Below are positions 7,719 through 15,811 of a stretch of 16,064 bases of DNA, piece by piece. A program made the position numbers and the translations under genes. Numbering within the stretch: position 1 is the first letter of the stretch; each line of letters begins with the position of its first letter. This DNA comes from GCA-2701705 sp036163455 (GTDB lineage: Bacteria; Pseudomonadota; Gammaproteobacteria; GCA-002705445; GCA-002716945). The stretch spans positions 1 to 16,064 of the forward strand of contig JAYZKL010000044.1 of the NCBI GenBank assembly GCA_036163455.1. The letters run 5' to 3'. The notes beneath the pieces were generated by a model. That model searched no databases and was not told the origin of the DNA. It was given only the letters and a program-made list of their open reading frames with translations.

Positions 7719-9464
7719 ATGACTTTGATTCTAAAAGGTATAGCTGTATCAAAAGGGATATCAATTGGAAAGACCTATATATTCAAAAAAGGCCAACCAA
7801 GTGTTGAGGAAAAAATTGTAAAAAAGAATCAAATTCAAAAAGAGAGAAAAAGGTTTGATAGTGCGACAAAAAAAACTCTAGAACAATTTGAATTTATAAA
7901 ACAAAGTGTTAATCCATCAATTAAAAAAAATGCAGCAATGTTTCTAGATACTCATATTTTTTTAATAAAAGATAAAACGTTTATTAATAATATAAGAAAA
8001 AGTATTAGAAACAAGAATTACTCTGCAGATTGGGCAGTTTATTCTGAATTTCTAAAAATCCAGAAATCATTTGAAAATATTGAAGACCCTTATATAAAAC
8101 AAAGAATTGAAGACATTAGGCATGTAGTTCTAAAAATTTTAGAAAATATTAACAGCAATGAAATTAAACCACAAAAAATTTTTAAATACTTTAAAAAACG
8201 TATTATTGTTTGTGATGATTTAACGCCTACAGATGTCCTGATTATGCATGAATCAAAAGGGCTTGGTCTAATTTCTGAATTTGGTGGCCCTTCTTCGCAT
8301 AGCTCTATCCTGACAAGAAGTTTGGAAATGCCTGCAATAGTAGGTGTAAAAAATGCACAAATAATAGTTAAAGATGGCGATACACTAATACTTGATGGAA
8401 ATGAAGGGAACTTAATTATTAATCCTGAGAAAAAAGCTCTAATGCACTATAAAGGGTTGCAACAAAAAAACCTAAAGAAAAAAAGATTGATGTCTACTAT
8501 TCTTAAAAAAGACAATGTTACTTTGGATGGCAAGAAAATAGAGATCATGATTAATCTTGAGCTTCCTCAAGAATTGAAAATTATTAATAAAACTAATGTT
8601 GATGGAGTTGGATTATTTAGAACAGAATACCTGTACACCGATCGCAAAGACTTACCAACTGAAGATGAACAGTTTGTTGCATATAAAAAAATAATGCAAA
8701 AAATGAAAAATGTACCTGTAACATTTAGAACTCTTGATGTAGGTTCTGATAAAGAAGTATCAGAGAATATAAAAACTGGTTCTGTAGCAAAGAATCCTGC
8801 GCTTGGTCTCAGAGGTATACGTCATAGTCTCTATGAACAACATATTTTTATAAGTCAAATTAAAGCTATATTAAGAGCTGGTTATCATGGAAATGTAAAA
8901 ATCTTACTCCCAATGATTACTAATATATCTGAAGTAAAATCCTCAATTAATCTTATTGAAGAAGCAAAGAGAAAGTTAATTCAAGAAAAGAAAAATTTTG
9001 TGAAAAAATGCGATATAGGGATTATGATTGAAGTTCCATCGTCTGCTGTTCTAGCTAAAAAATTTGCAAAGTATGTTGATTTTCTGTCAATTGGAACCAA
9101 CGACCTTGTGCAATATACTTTAGCTATTGACAGAATTGATGATGAAGTAAACTATCTCTATGATCCTATGAATTCAGCAGTTCTAAGTCTAATTAAAACA
9201 ACTATTGAGGCAGGCAGGGAATGTAACACACCTGTCGCTATGTGTGGGGAAATGGCTAGTGATATTAATTATATAAGACTGTTAATGGGCTTAGGACTGA
9301 GATCATTCAGCATGCACCCTAGCGCTGTTCCTGAGGTTAAAAATGTTATTACAAGTACAGATACAAGTAAAGTTAAAGACCTTGCCAGTCAAATTTTAGA
9401 TATTGATGATAGCGATCAAAAAAATATACTTCTTAATGACTTGAATAAAAAAGTTTTTAATTAA
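7719..9464 (+). CDS. ptsI: PTS enzyme I (phosphoenolpyruvate-protein phosphotransferase)
   Basis: EI starts the phosphotransfer chain by moving phosphate from phosphoenolpyruvate to HPr. With the ATG at 7719 it has 581 residues, close to the 575 of E. coli. The HPr-binding domain is at about 1-140. The phosphohistidine domain has GGPSSHSSILTRSLEMPAIVG with active H194. The PEP-binding TIM barrel follows from about 255, with LFRTEYLY, the DFLSIGTNDLVQYTLAIDR segment, and the catalytic C509 in AMCGEMA. It has no N-terminal GAF domain, so it is of the sugar-PTS type rather than EI-Ntr. I chose 7719 because GAGG at 7709-7712 sits 6 bases before it; a TTG at 7704 would add five residues and overlap ptsH. 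Confidence 0.95.
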   Translation: MTLILKGIAVSKGISIGKTYIFKKGQPSVEEKIVKKNQIQKERKRFDSATKKTLEQFEFIKQSVNPSIKKNAAMFLDTHIFLIKDKTFINNIRKSIRNKNYSADWAVYSEFLKIQKSFENIEDPYIKQRIEDIRHVVLKILENINSNEIKPQKIFKYFKKRIIVCDDLTPTDVLIMHESKGLGLISEFGGPSSHSSILTRSLEMPAIVGVKNAQIIVKDGDTLILDGNEGNLIINPEKKALMHYKGLQQKNLKKKRLMSTILKKDNVTLDGKKIEIMINLELPQELKIINKTNVDGVGLFRTEYLYTDRKDLPTEDEQFVAYKKIMQKMKNVPVTFRTLDVGSDKEVSENIKTGSVAKNPALGLRGIRHSLYEQHIFISQIKAILRAGYHGNVKILLPMITNISEVKSSINLIEEAKRKLIQEKKNFVKKCDIGIMIEVPSSAVLAKKFAKYVDFLSIGTNDLVQYTLAIDRIDDEVNYLYDPMNSAVLSLIKTTIEAGRECNTPVAMCGEMASDINYIRLLMGLGLRSFSMHPSAVPEVKNVITSTDTSKVKDLASQILDIDDSDQKNILLNDLNKKVFN

Positions 9465-9538
9465 TAATTAATCGGTTGCATCAATCATCTAATTAAATTT
9501 TGTTTTGTAATCACTATATTTATGTAGATAATAGGTAC

Positions 9539-10906
9539 ATGGATATAGAAAAGAAAAATATTGATAATTCAATCACCCTTGATCAGCTGACTGAAGTATT
9601 AGACAGTGGAGCAATCCTTAAAGCTAAAAATTTATTAAATTCACTATATCCATCAGAAATTGCTGATGTTATAGAGGGAATACCAAGAAATCGTAGAGAT
9701 TTAATTTGGAAGCTAGTCGACAATGATAATAAAGGTGAAACTTTAGCAGAAATGACTGAAGAGGTTAGAGCAAACTTATTAGACGAACTAATTGATAAAG
9801 ATGGGCCTGAAGGTTTAGTTAAGATAGCCGAAAAACTTGATACTGATGATTTAGCCGATATTATCCAATCTTTACCTAAGCATCTCACTAAAACAACAAT
9901 TAAAAGTCTAGATAGACAAAATCAAGAAAGACTGCAAAAAGTGTTATCTTTTCCTGATGATACTGCCGGTGGTTTAATGAATACAGACACAATAAATGTA
10001 AGGCGTAACATTACTGTGGACGTGCTTCTAAAATATCTTAGAAGACTCAAAAGCCTACCTGATCAAACGGATAGAGTTTTTATTACTGATAAAATGAATA
10101 AGTATTATGGTTTCCTTTCTATTAATGATTTATTAGTTGCAGATCCCTCTAAAATAGTTGCAGACATAATGACTGAAGACAAAGATGGCATCTTATCAGA
10201 TACAAACCAACATGAAGTTGCCAGAACATTCGAAAATGCCGACTTGGTATCTGCTGCTGTTATAGATCATGAAGGAATATTACTAGGGAGAATAACAATT
10301 GACGATGTTGTTGATGTAATTAGAGAAGAAGCTGATGAATCAGTCTTAAATATGGCTGGGTTAAAGAAAGATGATGATATTTTCGCGCCAATTATTCAAA
10401 GTACGAAAAGAAGAACATTGTGGCTTGGAGCGAATTTAATTACTGCTCTACTCGCTGCTGCATCTATTGGTATCTTTGAAGCAACAATAGAAAAAGTAGT
10501 TGCCCTAGCTATATTAATGCCAATTGTTGCTAGTATGGGTGGAATTGCTGGCAGTCAAAGTCTTGCGCTAGTTATTAGGGCCCAAGCTTTAGATCAGATT
10601 GGTTATACAAATTCAAAATCCTTAATAATAAAAGAATCTGCTATTGGGCTTCTAAATGGAATTCTATGGTCATCTGTCGTCGCATTTTTAACATATTTAT
10701 GGTTTGGGAGAATAGACCTGGGTTTTATAATTGCCGCAGCACTAATGATTAATTTAATTATAGGAGCTATTAGCGGGGTTAGCCTTCCTTTAATTTTAAC
10801 AAAGCTAAATATTGACCCGGCATTGGCTGGAGGTGTAATCTTAACAACAATTACAGATGTCATAGGTTTTATTTCTCTTCTTGGTATAGCAAGCCTTATG
10901 ATTTAA
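9539..10906 (+). CDS. mgtE: MgtE-type magnesium channel
   Basis: MgtE is a homodimeric Mg2+ channel of the inner membrane whose cytoplasmic domains close the pore when Mg2+ is plentiful. With the ATG at 9539 it has 455 residues. The superhelical N domain covers about 28-135, with acidic repeats such as LDTDDLADIIQ. Two CBS repeats cover about 140-262, including DDTAGGLMNTD. The five-helix pore covers about 296-455, with SMGGIAGSQSLALVIRAQAL and DPALAGGVILTTITD, whose final D440 corresponds to the pore-entrance aspartate of the family. An upstream TTG at 9500 would add 13 residues but has no support. The 74-base gap before it holds a possible promoter, TTGTAA (9505-9510) and GATAAT (9527-9532) with 16 bases between, which would put the transcript start almost at the ATG; this is weak. 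mgtE follows the PTS genes in several other proteobacteria too. Confidence 0.94.
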   Translation: MDIEKKNIDNSITLDQLTEVLDSGAILKAKNLLNSLYPSEIADVIEGIPRNRRDLIWKLVDNDNKGETLAEMTEEVRANLLDELIDKDGPEGLVKIAEKLDTDDLADIIQSLPKHLTKTTIKSLDRQNQERLQKVLSFPDDTAGGLMNTDTINVRRNITVDVLLKYLRRLKSLPDQTDRVFITDKMNKYYGFLSINDLLVADPSKIVADIMTEDKDGILSDTNQHEVARTFENADLVSAAVIDHEGILLGRITIDDVVDVIREEADESVLNMAGLKKDDDIFAPIIQSTKRRTLWLGANLITALLAAASIGIFEATIEKVVALAILMPIVASMGGIAGSQSLALVIRAQALDQIGYTNSKSLIIKESAIGLLNGILWSSVVAFLTYLWFGRIDLGFIIAAALMINLIIGAISGVSLPLILTKLNIDPALAGGVILTTITDVIGFISLLGIASLMI

Positions 10907-10907
10907 T

Positions 10908-10944
10908 AAGTATTAGAATTCATTAATACTCTAATATTTTTTTT
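10908..10944 (+). terminator. Probable weak Rho-independent terminator after mgtE
   Basis: Directly after the mgtE stop, AAGTATTAG (10908-10916) can pair with CTAATATTT (10931-10939) including one G-U pair, with a 14-base loop, and the 3' arm runs into eight T residues at 10937-10944. A competing 7-bp hairpin AGTATTA/TAATACT (10909-10915 with 10924-10930) is also possible. The stem is almost all A-T, so it would be weak, but its position between mgtE and the nrd promoter fits the end of the long upstream transcription block. Confidence 0.5.
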
Positions 10945-10951
10945 AAACAGC

Positions 10952-10960
10952 TTTTCCACA
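10952..10960 (+). promoter_or_regulatory. DnaA-box-like site upstream of nrdA
   Basis: TTTTCCACA matches the relaxed DnaA box TTWTNCACA at every position. It lies 26 bases upstream of the first NrdR box. In E. coli DnaA binds the nrdAB promoter and couples dNTP supply to replication, so the site could have that role. A nine-base match in AT-rich DNA is weak evidence by itself. Confidence 0.4.
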
Positions 10961-10977
10961 AGTTTTATACATAAAAA

Positions 10978-10993
10978 ACACAATATATTGTGA
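10978..10993 (+). promoter_or_regulatory. NrdR box 1
   Basis: ACACAATATATTGTGA is a near-perfect palindrome that fits the NrdR box consensus (acaCwATATwGtgt type). NrdR is the ATP/dATP-sensing repressor of ribonucleotide reductase genes and binds two boxes on the same face of the helix. The second box starts 32 bases downstream, three helical turns, as expected for a functional pair. This box lies upstream of the -35 element. Confidence 0.88.
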
Positions 10994-11002
10994 TTTTCGA
11001 TA

Positions 11003-11031
11003 GTTACAACCACAATACTTAGTGTTATAAT
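11003..11031 (+). promoter_or_regulatory. nrdA promoter (sigma-70 type)
   Basis: GTTACA at 11003-11008 (4 of 6 to TTGACA) and a perfect TATAAT at 11026-11031 are separated by exactly 17 bases. Transcription would start near 11038, giving an nrdA leader of about 26 bases. The overlap with NrdR box 2 supports the assignment. The leader has no clear Shine-Dalgarno sequence before the nrdA ATG. Confidence 0.75.
11010..11025 (+). promoter_or_regulatory. NrdR box 2, inside the promoter spacer
   Basis: CCACAATACTTAGTGT keeps the outer CAC/GTG halves and the central AATA of the NrdR consensus, and is 32 bases from box 1 start to start. It fills almost the whole 17-base spacer between the proposed -35 and -10 hexamers, so bound NrdR would block RNA polymerase directly. 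Confidence 0.83.
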
Positions 11032-11064
11032 TACTAATCCACATAATAATAAAAACTAGTAAAA

Positions 11065-13938
11065 ATGACGATAAAACAAGAAAACCCAGAGGGAAACCCT
11101 CTAAAAAGTAGTCAGCCTAGCCAAACTAGCAACCCAAATAATATCCCTGCTGTCCCAGGTAAGTACCGCGTGATGAGAAGAAACGGAGCTGTTACATCAT
11201 TTGATCTAAATAAAATTATTGTGGCAATGACCAAAGCTTTTTTAAGCGTTGAGGGTGATAGTGCTGCAGCCTCAACAAGAATACATAATGAGGTTCAAAT
11301 GTTATCTGAACGAGTAGATAGCGTAGTGAAAAGAAGATTTCCTGAAGGCGGAGTTATACATATTGAAGACATACAGGATCAGGTTGAGTTAGCAATAATG
11401 CGAGCAGGTTATCAGGATGTAGCAAGAGCTTATGTTTTATATAGAGAAGAAAGAGCTAAAGAAAGAAGAGATAATAATCAAACGAACAATGATGATTTAC
11501 CTATAACCAAAAATACTGTACTAAATGATGGGTCGAGCGTACCGATAGATTCAAAAAAATTAAAATTAATGATTGATGAGTGTTGTAATGGCGTTGATGA
11601 TGTATCTAAAAGCTTAGTGTTTGAAACAATAGATAAGAATATTTATGATGGAATTAAAAAGGAAGATCTCTCAAGCTCTATACTAATTTCTGTAAGACCT
11701 TTAATTGAAAAAGACCCAAATTATTCATATGTTACAGCAAGGATACTCCTGAGAAGTATAAATGAAGAAGCATTAAACTTTTTAGGGTTTGAATATACTG
11801 ACCCAACATTTGATCAAATTAAAAAAGTTTACCCTGACTATTTTAAACAATACATAAAAAAGGCATCTGAGCTTAAACTATTGGATTCAGCTCTTTTAGA
11901 TTATGATTTGGATTTTATTACAAAACACATAGATATAAACCGAGATATGCTCTTTACATACCTTGGGCTTCAGACTCTTTATGATAGATATTTTATTCAC
12001 CATAATGAAACGAGGTTTGAATTGCCTCAAGCATTTTTCATGCGTGTTGCGATGGGATTGGCTCTTAATGAAAAAAATAGAGAAGAACGTACAATAGAGT
12101 TTTATAAATTACTTTCATCTTTTGACTTTATGTCTAGTACCCCTACTCTTTTTAATTCGGGAACTCTAAGACCACAACTTTCATCATGCTACCTCTCTAC
12201 TATGCCTGATGACCTCAAAGGAATATTTGAAGGTATAAGTGATGATGCCATGCTATCTAAGTTTGCTGGAGGTCTTGGTAATGATTGGTCCCAAGTAAGA
12301 GCTTTAGGATCTTATATTAAAGGCACAAATGGTAAAAGCCAAGGCGTCATACCTTTTTTAAAAGTTGCTAATGATACTGCTGTAGCAGTTAACCAAGGAG
12401 GAAAAAGGAAAGGTGCAATGTGTGCGTATTTAGAAACATGGCATCTTGATATCGAACAATTTTTAGAGTTAAGAAAGAATACTGGTGATGATAGAAGGCG
12501 AACTCATGATATGAATACTGCTAATTGGATACCAGACTTATTTATGAAAAGAGTCCATAAAAATGGACAATGGACTTTATTTTCGCCAAATGATACTCAA
12601 GCTCTCCATGACTTAACAGGGTTAGAATTTGAAATTAAATATGAACATTATGAAAAGCTTGCAAATGAAGGGAAAATAAAAAACTTCAAAAAAGTGAATG
12701 CTGTAGATTTATGGAGGAAAATCTTGAGCATGCTCTTTGAAACTGGTCATCCTTGGATTACTTTTAAAGATCCTTGCAATATTAGATCTCCTCAACAACA
12801 TGTAGGAGTTGTTCACTCTTCAAATTTATGCACAGAGATTACCTTGAATACATCAAAAGAAGAGATTGCTGTCTGTAACCTAGGCTCGGTGAATCTGGCG
12901 GCTCATATAAATGATAAGCAAGAATTAGATACAGATAAACTTGAAAAGACAATCTCAACTGCAATAAGAATGTTAGATAATGTTATAGATTATAATTATT
13001 ACAGTGTAGATAAAGCTAAACAATCAAATCTAAGACATAGGCCAATTGGTCTTGGTTTGATGGGTTTTCAAGATGCTCTATATAAATTAAGAATCCCATA
13101 TGCTTCAGAAGAAGCAGTTGATTTTTCAGATAGGAGTATGGAACATATAAGTTACTTTGCAATACGTGCATCTATGAACTTAGCTAAGGAAAGAGGTTCT
13201 TATGAATCTTTTAGTGGATCTCTCTGGGATCAAGGCATTCTACCAATTGATAGCTTAAAAGTATTAAAAAAAATAAGAGGAAAGTTTTTGGATGTGAATC
13301 TCGACCAAAACCTTGATTGGGATGCATTACGCGAAGAAATAAAAGTTAATGGGATGAGAAATTCTAATACACTTGCAATTGCTCCAACAGCTACTATTTC
13401 TAATATTTGTGGTGTTTCTCAATCAATAGAACCTACATATCAAAACCTTTATGTAAAATCTAATCTTTCTGGAGAATTTACCGTTATAAATCCATATTTA
13501 ATTAACGATTTTAAAGAGATTGGTATTTGGGATGAAGTAATGATTAAGGATTTAAAATACTTTGATGGTCAACTATCATCAATTAGTAGAGTACCAGATA
13601 GTCTTAAATCACTATATGCAACCTGCTTTGAAATTGATACTAGATGGTTAGTAGAAGCTGCTGCAAGAAGACAAAAATGGATTGATCAATCTCAGTCGCT
13701 AAATTTATATATTTCTGGTACGGATGGAAAAAAACTTGATAGTGCTTATAAATTAGCTTGGATAAGAGGATTGAAGACGACCTATTACCTACGATCATTA
13801 GGTGCGACGCATGTAGAAAAAAGTACTGCTGATAATAGTGGCTCTAAATTAAATGCTGTTAATAAAAAAAGTACTAATGGAGAAAAAAAGACTGAGCAAT
13901 GCTTAATTGATGACCCTGATTGCGAGGCATGCCAATGA
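11065..13938 (+). CDS. nrdA: Class Ia ribonucleoside-diphosphate reductase, large (alpha) subunit
   Basis: NrdA reduces ribonucleoside diphosphates to deoxyribonucleotides, using a radical supplied by NrdB. The product has 957 residues, about 200 more than E. coli NrdA (761), because of a longer N-terminus as in Pseudomonas. After a low-complexity lead of about 30 residues comes an ATP-cone (about 33-131, with VMRRNGAVTSFDLNKI and YVLYREER), then a second, degenerate cone-like region (about 150-250). The catalytic set is complete: C375 in SSCYLS, N587/C589/E591 in SNLCTEITL, and C604 in AVCNLG. The radical-path tyrosines are in TTYYLRSLG. The tail has the redox pair C953/C956 in DCEACQ. Expression is probably NrdR-controlled. 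The stop overlaps a small ORF by ATGA. In P. aeruginosa only the first cone is known to bind nucleotide. Confidence 0.97.
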   Translation: MTIKQENPEGNPLKSSQPSQTSNPNNIPAVPGKYRVMRRNGAVTSFDLNKIIVAMTKAFLSVEGDSAAASTRIHNEVQMLSERVDSVVKRRFPEGGVIHIEDIQDQVELAIMRAGYQDVARAYVLYREERAKERRDNNQTNNDDLPITKNTVLNDGSSVPIDSKKLKLMIDECCNGVDDVSKSLVFETIDKNIYDGIKKEDLSSSILISVRPLIEKDPNYSYVTARILLRSINEEALNFLGFEYTDPTFDQIKKVYPDYFKQYIKKASELKLLDSALLDYDLDFITKHIDINRDMLFTYLGLQTLYDRYFIHHNETRFELPQAFFMRVAMGLALNEKNREERTIEFYKLLSSFDFMSSTPTLFNSGTLRPQLSSCYLSTMPDDLKGIFEGISDDAMLSKFAGGLGNDWSQVRALGSYIKGTNGKSQGVIPFLKVANDTAVAVNQGGKRKGAMCAYLETWHLDIEQFLELRKNTGDDRRRTHDMNTANWIPDLFMKRVHKNGQWTLFSPNDTQALHDLTGLEFEIKYEHYEKLANEGKIKNFKKVNAVDLWRKILSMLFETGHPWITFKDPCNIRSPQQHVGVVHSSNLCTEITLNTSKEEIAVCNLGSVNLAAHINDKQELDTDKLEKTISTAIRMLDNVIDYNYYSVDKAKQSNLRHRPIGLGLMGFQDALYKLRIPYASEEAVDFSDRSMEHISYFAIRASMNLAKERGSYESFSGSLWDQGILPIDSLKVLKKIRGKFLDVNLDQNLDWDALREEIKVNGMRNSNTLAIAPTATISNICGVSQSIEPTYQNLYVKSNLSGEFTVINPYLINDFKEIGIWDEVMIKDLKYFDGQLSSISRVPDSLKSLYATCFEIDTRWLVEAAARRQKWIDQSQSLNLYISGTDGKKLDSAYKLAWIRGLKTTYYLRSLGATHVEKSTADNSGSKLNAVNKKSTNGEKKTEQCLIDDPDCEACQ

Positions 13939-14105
13939 TTGATATCCCCTCTGAATTTATGATTTATATTATTTCTGGATTGGTTGCCATAGTTATATCA
14001 GGCATATATTATCTTTTTGATTTAAAAAGAACCGATGAAGAAATAGAAGTAAGAAAGAATTCTGTTGTAGGGCAACAGATAAAACCTTTAAGGAGGTATA
14101 AATAG
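13935..14105 (+). CDS. Small single-pass membrane protein of unknown function between nrdA and nrdB
   Basis: I do not recognise this 56-residue protein. It has an acidic N-terminus (MIDIPSEF), one hydrophobic helix at about 9-29, then a charged tail starting DLKRTDEEIEVRK and ending QQIKPLRRYK. By the positive-inside rule the basic tail would face the cytoplasm. The ATG at 13935 is chosen because GAGG at 13924-13927 lies 7 bases before it and the codon overlaps the nrdA stop as ATGA; in-frame starts at 13920 (TTG) and 13929 (ATG) fit less well. The coding 3' end contains the strong Shine-Dalgarno of nrdB, and the stop is 2 bases before the nrdB ATG. Good initiation signals and tight coupling suggest it is a real gene expressed with ribonucleotide reductase. 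Its function is unknown. Confidence 0.72.
   Translation: MIDIPSEFMIYIISGLVAIVISGIYYLFDLKRTDEEIEVRKNSVVGQQIKPLRRYK
14090..14096 (+). promoter_or_regulatory. Strong Shine-Dalgarno sequence for nrdB
   Basis: AAGGAGG, followed by T, is the strongest ribosome binding site in the window, where most genes have weak ones or rely on stop/start overlap. It lies 11 bases before the nrdB ATG at 14108 and inside the last codons of the small membrane gene. It fixes the nrdB start and suggests nrdB is translated efficiently on its own. Confidence 0.8.
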
Positions 14106-14107
14106 CC

Positions 14108-15280
14108 ATGTATAACTGGGATGATCCTATAGCTGAATCACTTAATAAAGTTGAAATTGATAACAAAGCTAAAGATATTGACGAAAAAGAAATTATTGCG
14201 CCTAATCAAGACGCTAAATCACATGAAGGTCTTACTGGTTTCGAAGATATAGAAAAAGGGGCTAATAGAATACAGGTTGATGATAAAGCAATTATAAATT
14301 GTCGAGCTGATCTTAATCAACTTGTACCGTTTAAATATAAATGGGCTTGGCAAAAATATTTAGATGGGTCAGCAAATCATTGGATGCCTGAAGAAATACC
14401 AATGCATGATGATATAAGATTATGGCAAGATCCCAATGCCCTAACTGAAGATGAAAGACATATGGTAGAGAGAAATCTTGGTTTTTTCTCAACTGCTGAT
14501 TCACTTGTTGCTAATAATTTAGTATTGGCAGTTTATAAACATATCACTAACCCAGAATGTCGCCAATATCTATTAAGACAAGCTTTTGAAGAAGCCATAC
14601 ATACGCATGCATATCAATATTGTGTACAATCCCTTGGATTAGATGAAAGTAGAATTTTTAACATGTATAGAGAAATACCTGCTGTAGCAACCAAAGCTGA
14701 TTGGGCCTTACCTTTTACACAAAGTTTAGGTGATCCTAATTTTAAAACTGGTACACCAGAAAATAATCAAAGGCTGCTTAGAGACTTAATTGCATTTTAT
14801 GTAATTTTTGAAGGTATTTTCTTCTATGTTGGTTTTACACAAATACTATCTTTAGGAAGAAGTAATAAATTGACAGGTGTATCACAACAATTCCAATACA
14901 TATTAAGAGATGAATCTATGCATATGAATTTTGGTATTGATGTTATTAATCAAATAAAGATTGAGAATCCAGACTTGTGGACTGAGTCTTTTCAATCTGA
15001 AATGATAGATTTAATTAAGAAAGGCGTAGACCTTGAAACTCAATACGCAAGAGATACCATGCCTAGACCTTTACTAGGTATGAATGCAGAACTATTTGAA
15101 GAATATCTCAAGTTTATTGCTAATAGGAGACTCGTACAAATTGATCTTCCAGAACAATATCCTGGAGCAAAAAATACCTTTGAATGGATGTCAGAAATTA
15201 TGGACTTGAAAAAGGAAAAGAATTTCTTTGAAACACGAGTAACTGAATATCAAACTGGTGGACAATTAAAGTTTGACTAA
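14108..15280 (+). CDS. nrdB: Class Ia ribonucleoside-diphosphate reductase, small (beta) subunit
   Basis: NrdB holds the di-iron site and the tyrosyl radical that starts catalysis in NrdA. The 390 residues (E. coli 376) keep every key residue. The iron ligands are D131 (TADSLV), E162 and H165 (EEAIHTHAY), E235 (FEGIFFYVGF), and E269 and H272 (RDESMHMNFG). Their spacings, 31 from D131 to E162 and 34 from E235 to E269, equal those between D84/E115 and E204/E238 in E. coli. The radical tyrosine is Y169, four residues after H165, so this is a tyrosyl-radical enzyme and not a radical-free variant. The C-terminus ends TGGQLKFD, the tail that docks on NrdA. No yfaE-like ferredoxin follows. The stop overlaps the stop of the convergent minus-strand gene. 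Confidence 0.97.
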   Translation: MYNWDDPIAESLNKVEIDNKAKDIDEKEIIAPNQDAKSHEGLTGFEDIEKGANRIQVDDKAIINCRADLNQLVPFKYKWAWQKYLDGSANHWMPEEIPMHDDIRLWQDPNALTEDERHMVERNLGFFSTADSLVANNLVLAVYKHITNPECRQYLLRQAFEEAIHTHAYQYCVQSLGLDESRIFNMYREIPAVATKADWALPFTQSLGDPNFKTGTPENNQRLLRDLIAFYVIFEGIFFYVGFTQILSLGRSNKLTGVSQQFQYILRDESMHMNFGIDVINQIKIENPDLWTESFQSEMIDLIKKGVDLETQYARDTMPRPLLGMNAELFEEYLKFIANRRLVQIDLPEQYPGAKNTFEWMSEIMDLKKEKNFFETRVTEYQTGGQLKFD

Positions 15281-15810
15281 CTAGATAAATTTTCTTTCTT
15301 TATTGGTTTTTCTATCAAAATTCCATTCATAACTAAATATTTATGGATGGCATAGATGGTATACGAAAACAGAATTGTTGATAACAAGGATTCATCATAA
15401 AATGGTATAGCGGCAATATAACATTCAATAAGACCATCGAGATTTTGCGCATATAATGAATCGGAAAACCACACTCCAAAATTACTAATTATAAAAAAAA
15501 TTGATGGACTAACAATCGAGGCTACGAGAACAGAGTATATATTGAGCTTTTGCATAATTATAGGTGAAATATATGTGATAAGTAGAAAAGAAACATAGAC
15601 AAAAAATATTGAGTCATAAAAGCCAATAAAAAAATCACTCACTATTTGCGAAAAAAGAACTATAAGCATTGAAATAACAACGCTTCTAAAGTAGTAACTA
15701 GCAAAAATTATAAGTGATAATGTTGGTGTAAAATTTGGTATATCTGAAAACATGCGTGATGCTATCAAGAGGAGAACAAATCCAATAAATAAGAAAATTT
15801 TTTCTTTCAT
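15277..15810 (-). CDS. DUF6580-like integral membrane protein, possible vitamin uptake component
   Basis: This 177-residue, very hydrophobic protein has about five membrane segments. It resembles the DUF6580 family as I know it: a first helix ending in ASRMFSDIPNFTPTLSLIIF, a SDFFIGFYDS loop after the second or third helix, ISNFGVWFSD, and ECYIAAIPFYDESLLSTI near the C-terminus. These proteins look like small S components of ECF vitamin transporters and are often next to TonB-dependent receptors, which is the case here: its ATG is one base after the receptor stop. Transport of cobalamin or a related compound is therefore plausible but not shown; no ATPase or ECF T component is in view. The start at 15810 has no Shine-Dalgarno and probably depends on the upstream gene. 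Confidence 0.78.
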   Translation of the reverse strand: MKEKIFLFIGFVLLLIASRMFSDIPNFTPTLSLIIFASYYFRSVVISMLIVLFSQIVSDFFIGFYDSIFFVYVSFLLITYISPIIMQKLNIYSVLVASIVSPSIFFIISNFGVWFSDSLYAQNLDGLIECYIAAIPFYDESLLSTILFSYTIYAIHKYLVMNGILIEKPIKKENLSS

Positions 15811-15811
15811 T

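Noticed and set aside
9500..9538. TTG at 9500 as the mgtE start
   Set aside because: The 13 extra residues do not resemble MgtE, and the ATG at 9539 follows a purine-rich ATAGG and gives a normal family length.
9465..9538. Possible terminator or riboswitch between ptsI and mgtE
   Set aside because: No stable stem followed by a T-run is visible, and 74 bases are too few for an M-box Mg2+ riboswitch; ATTAAT repeats here are low-complexity AT sequence.
10500..10580. GGIAGSQ in MgtE instead of GGNAGSQ as a defect
   Set aside because: Isoleucine at this position occurs in other proteobacterial MgtE proteins as far as I know, and the key pore aspartate is retained.
11215..11815. Second ATP-cone of NrdA taken as a novel fusion domain
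   Set aside because: Double-cone NrdA proteins of similar length are known from Pseudomonas, so this is a known architecture.
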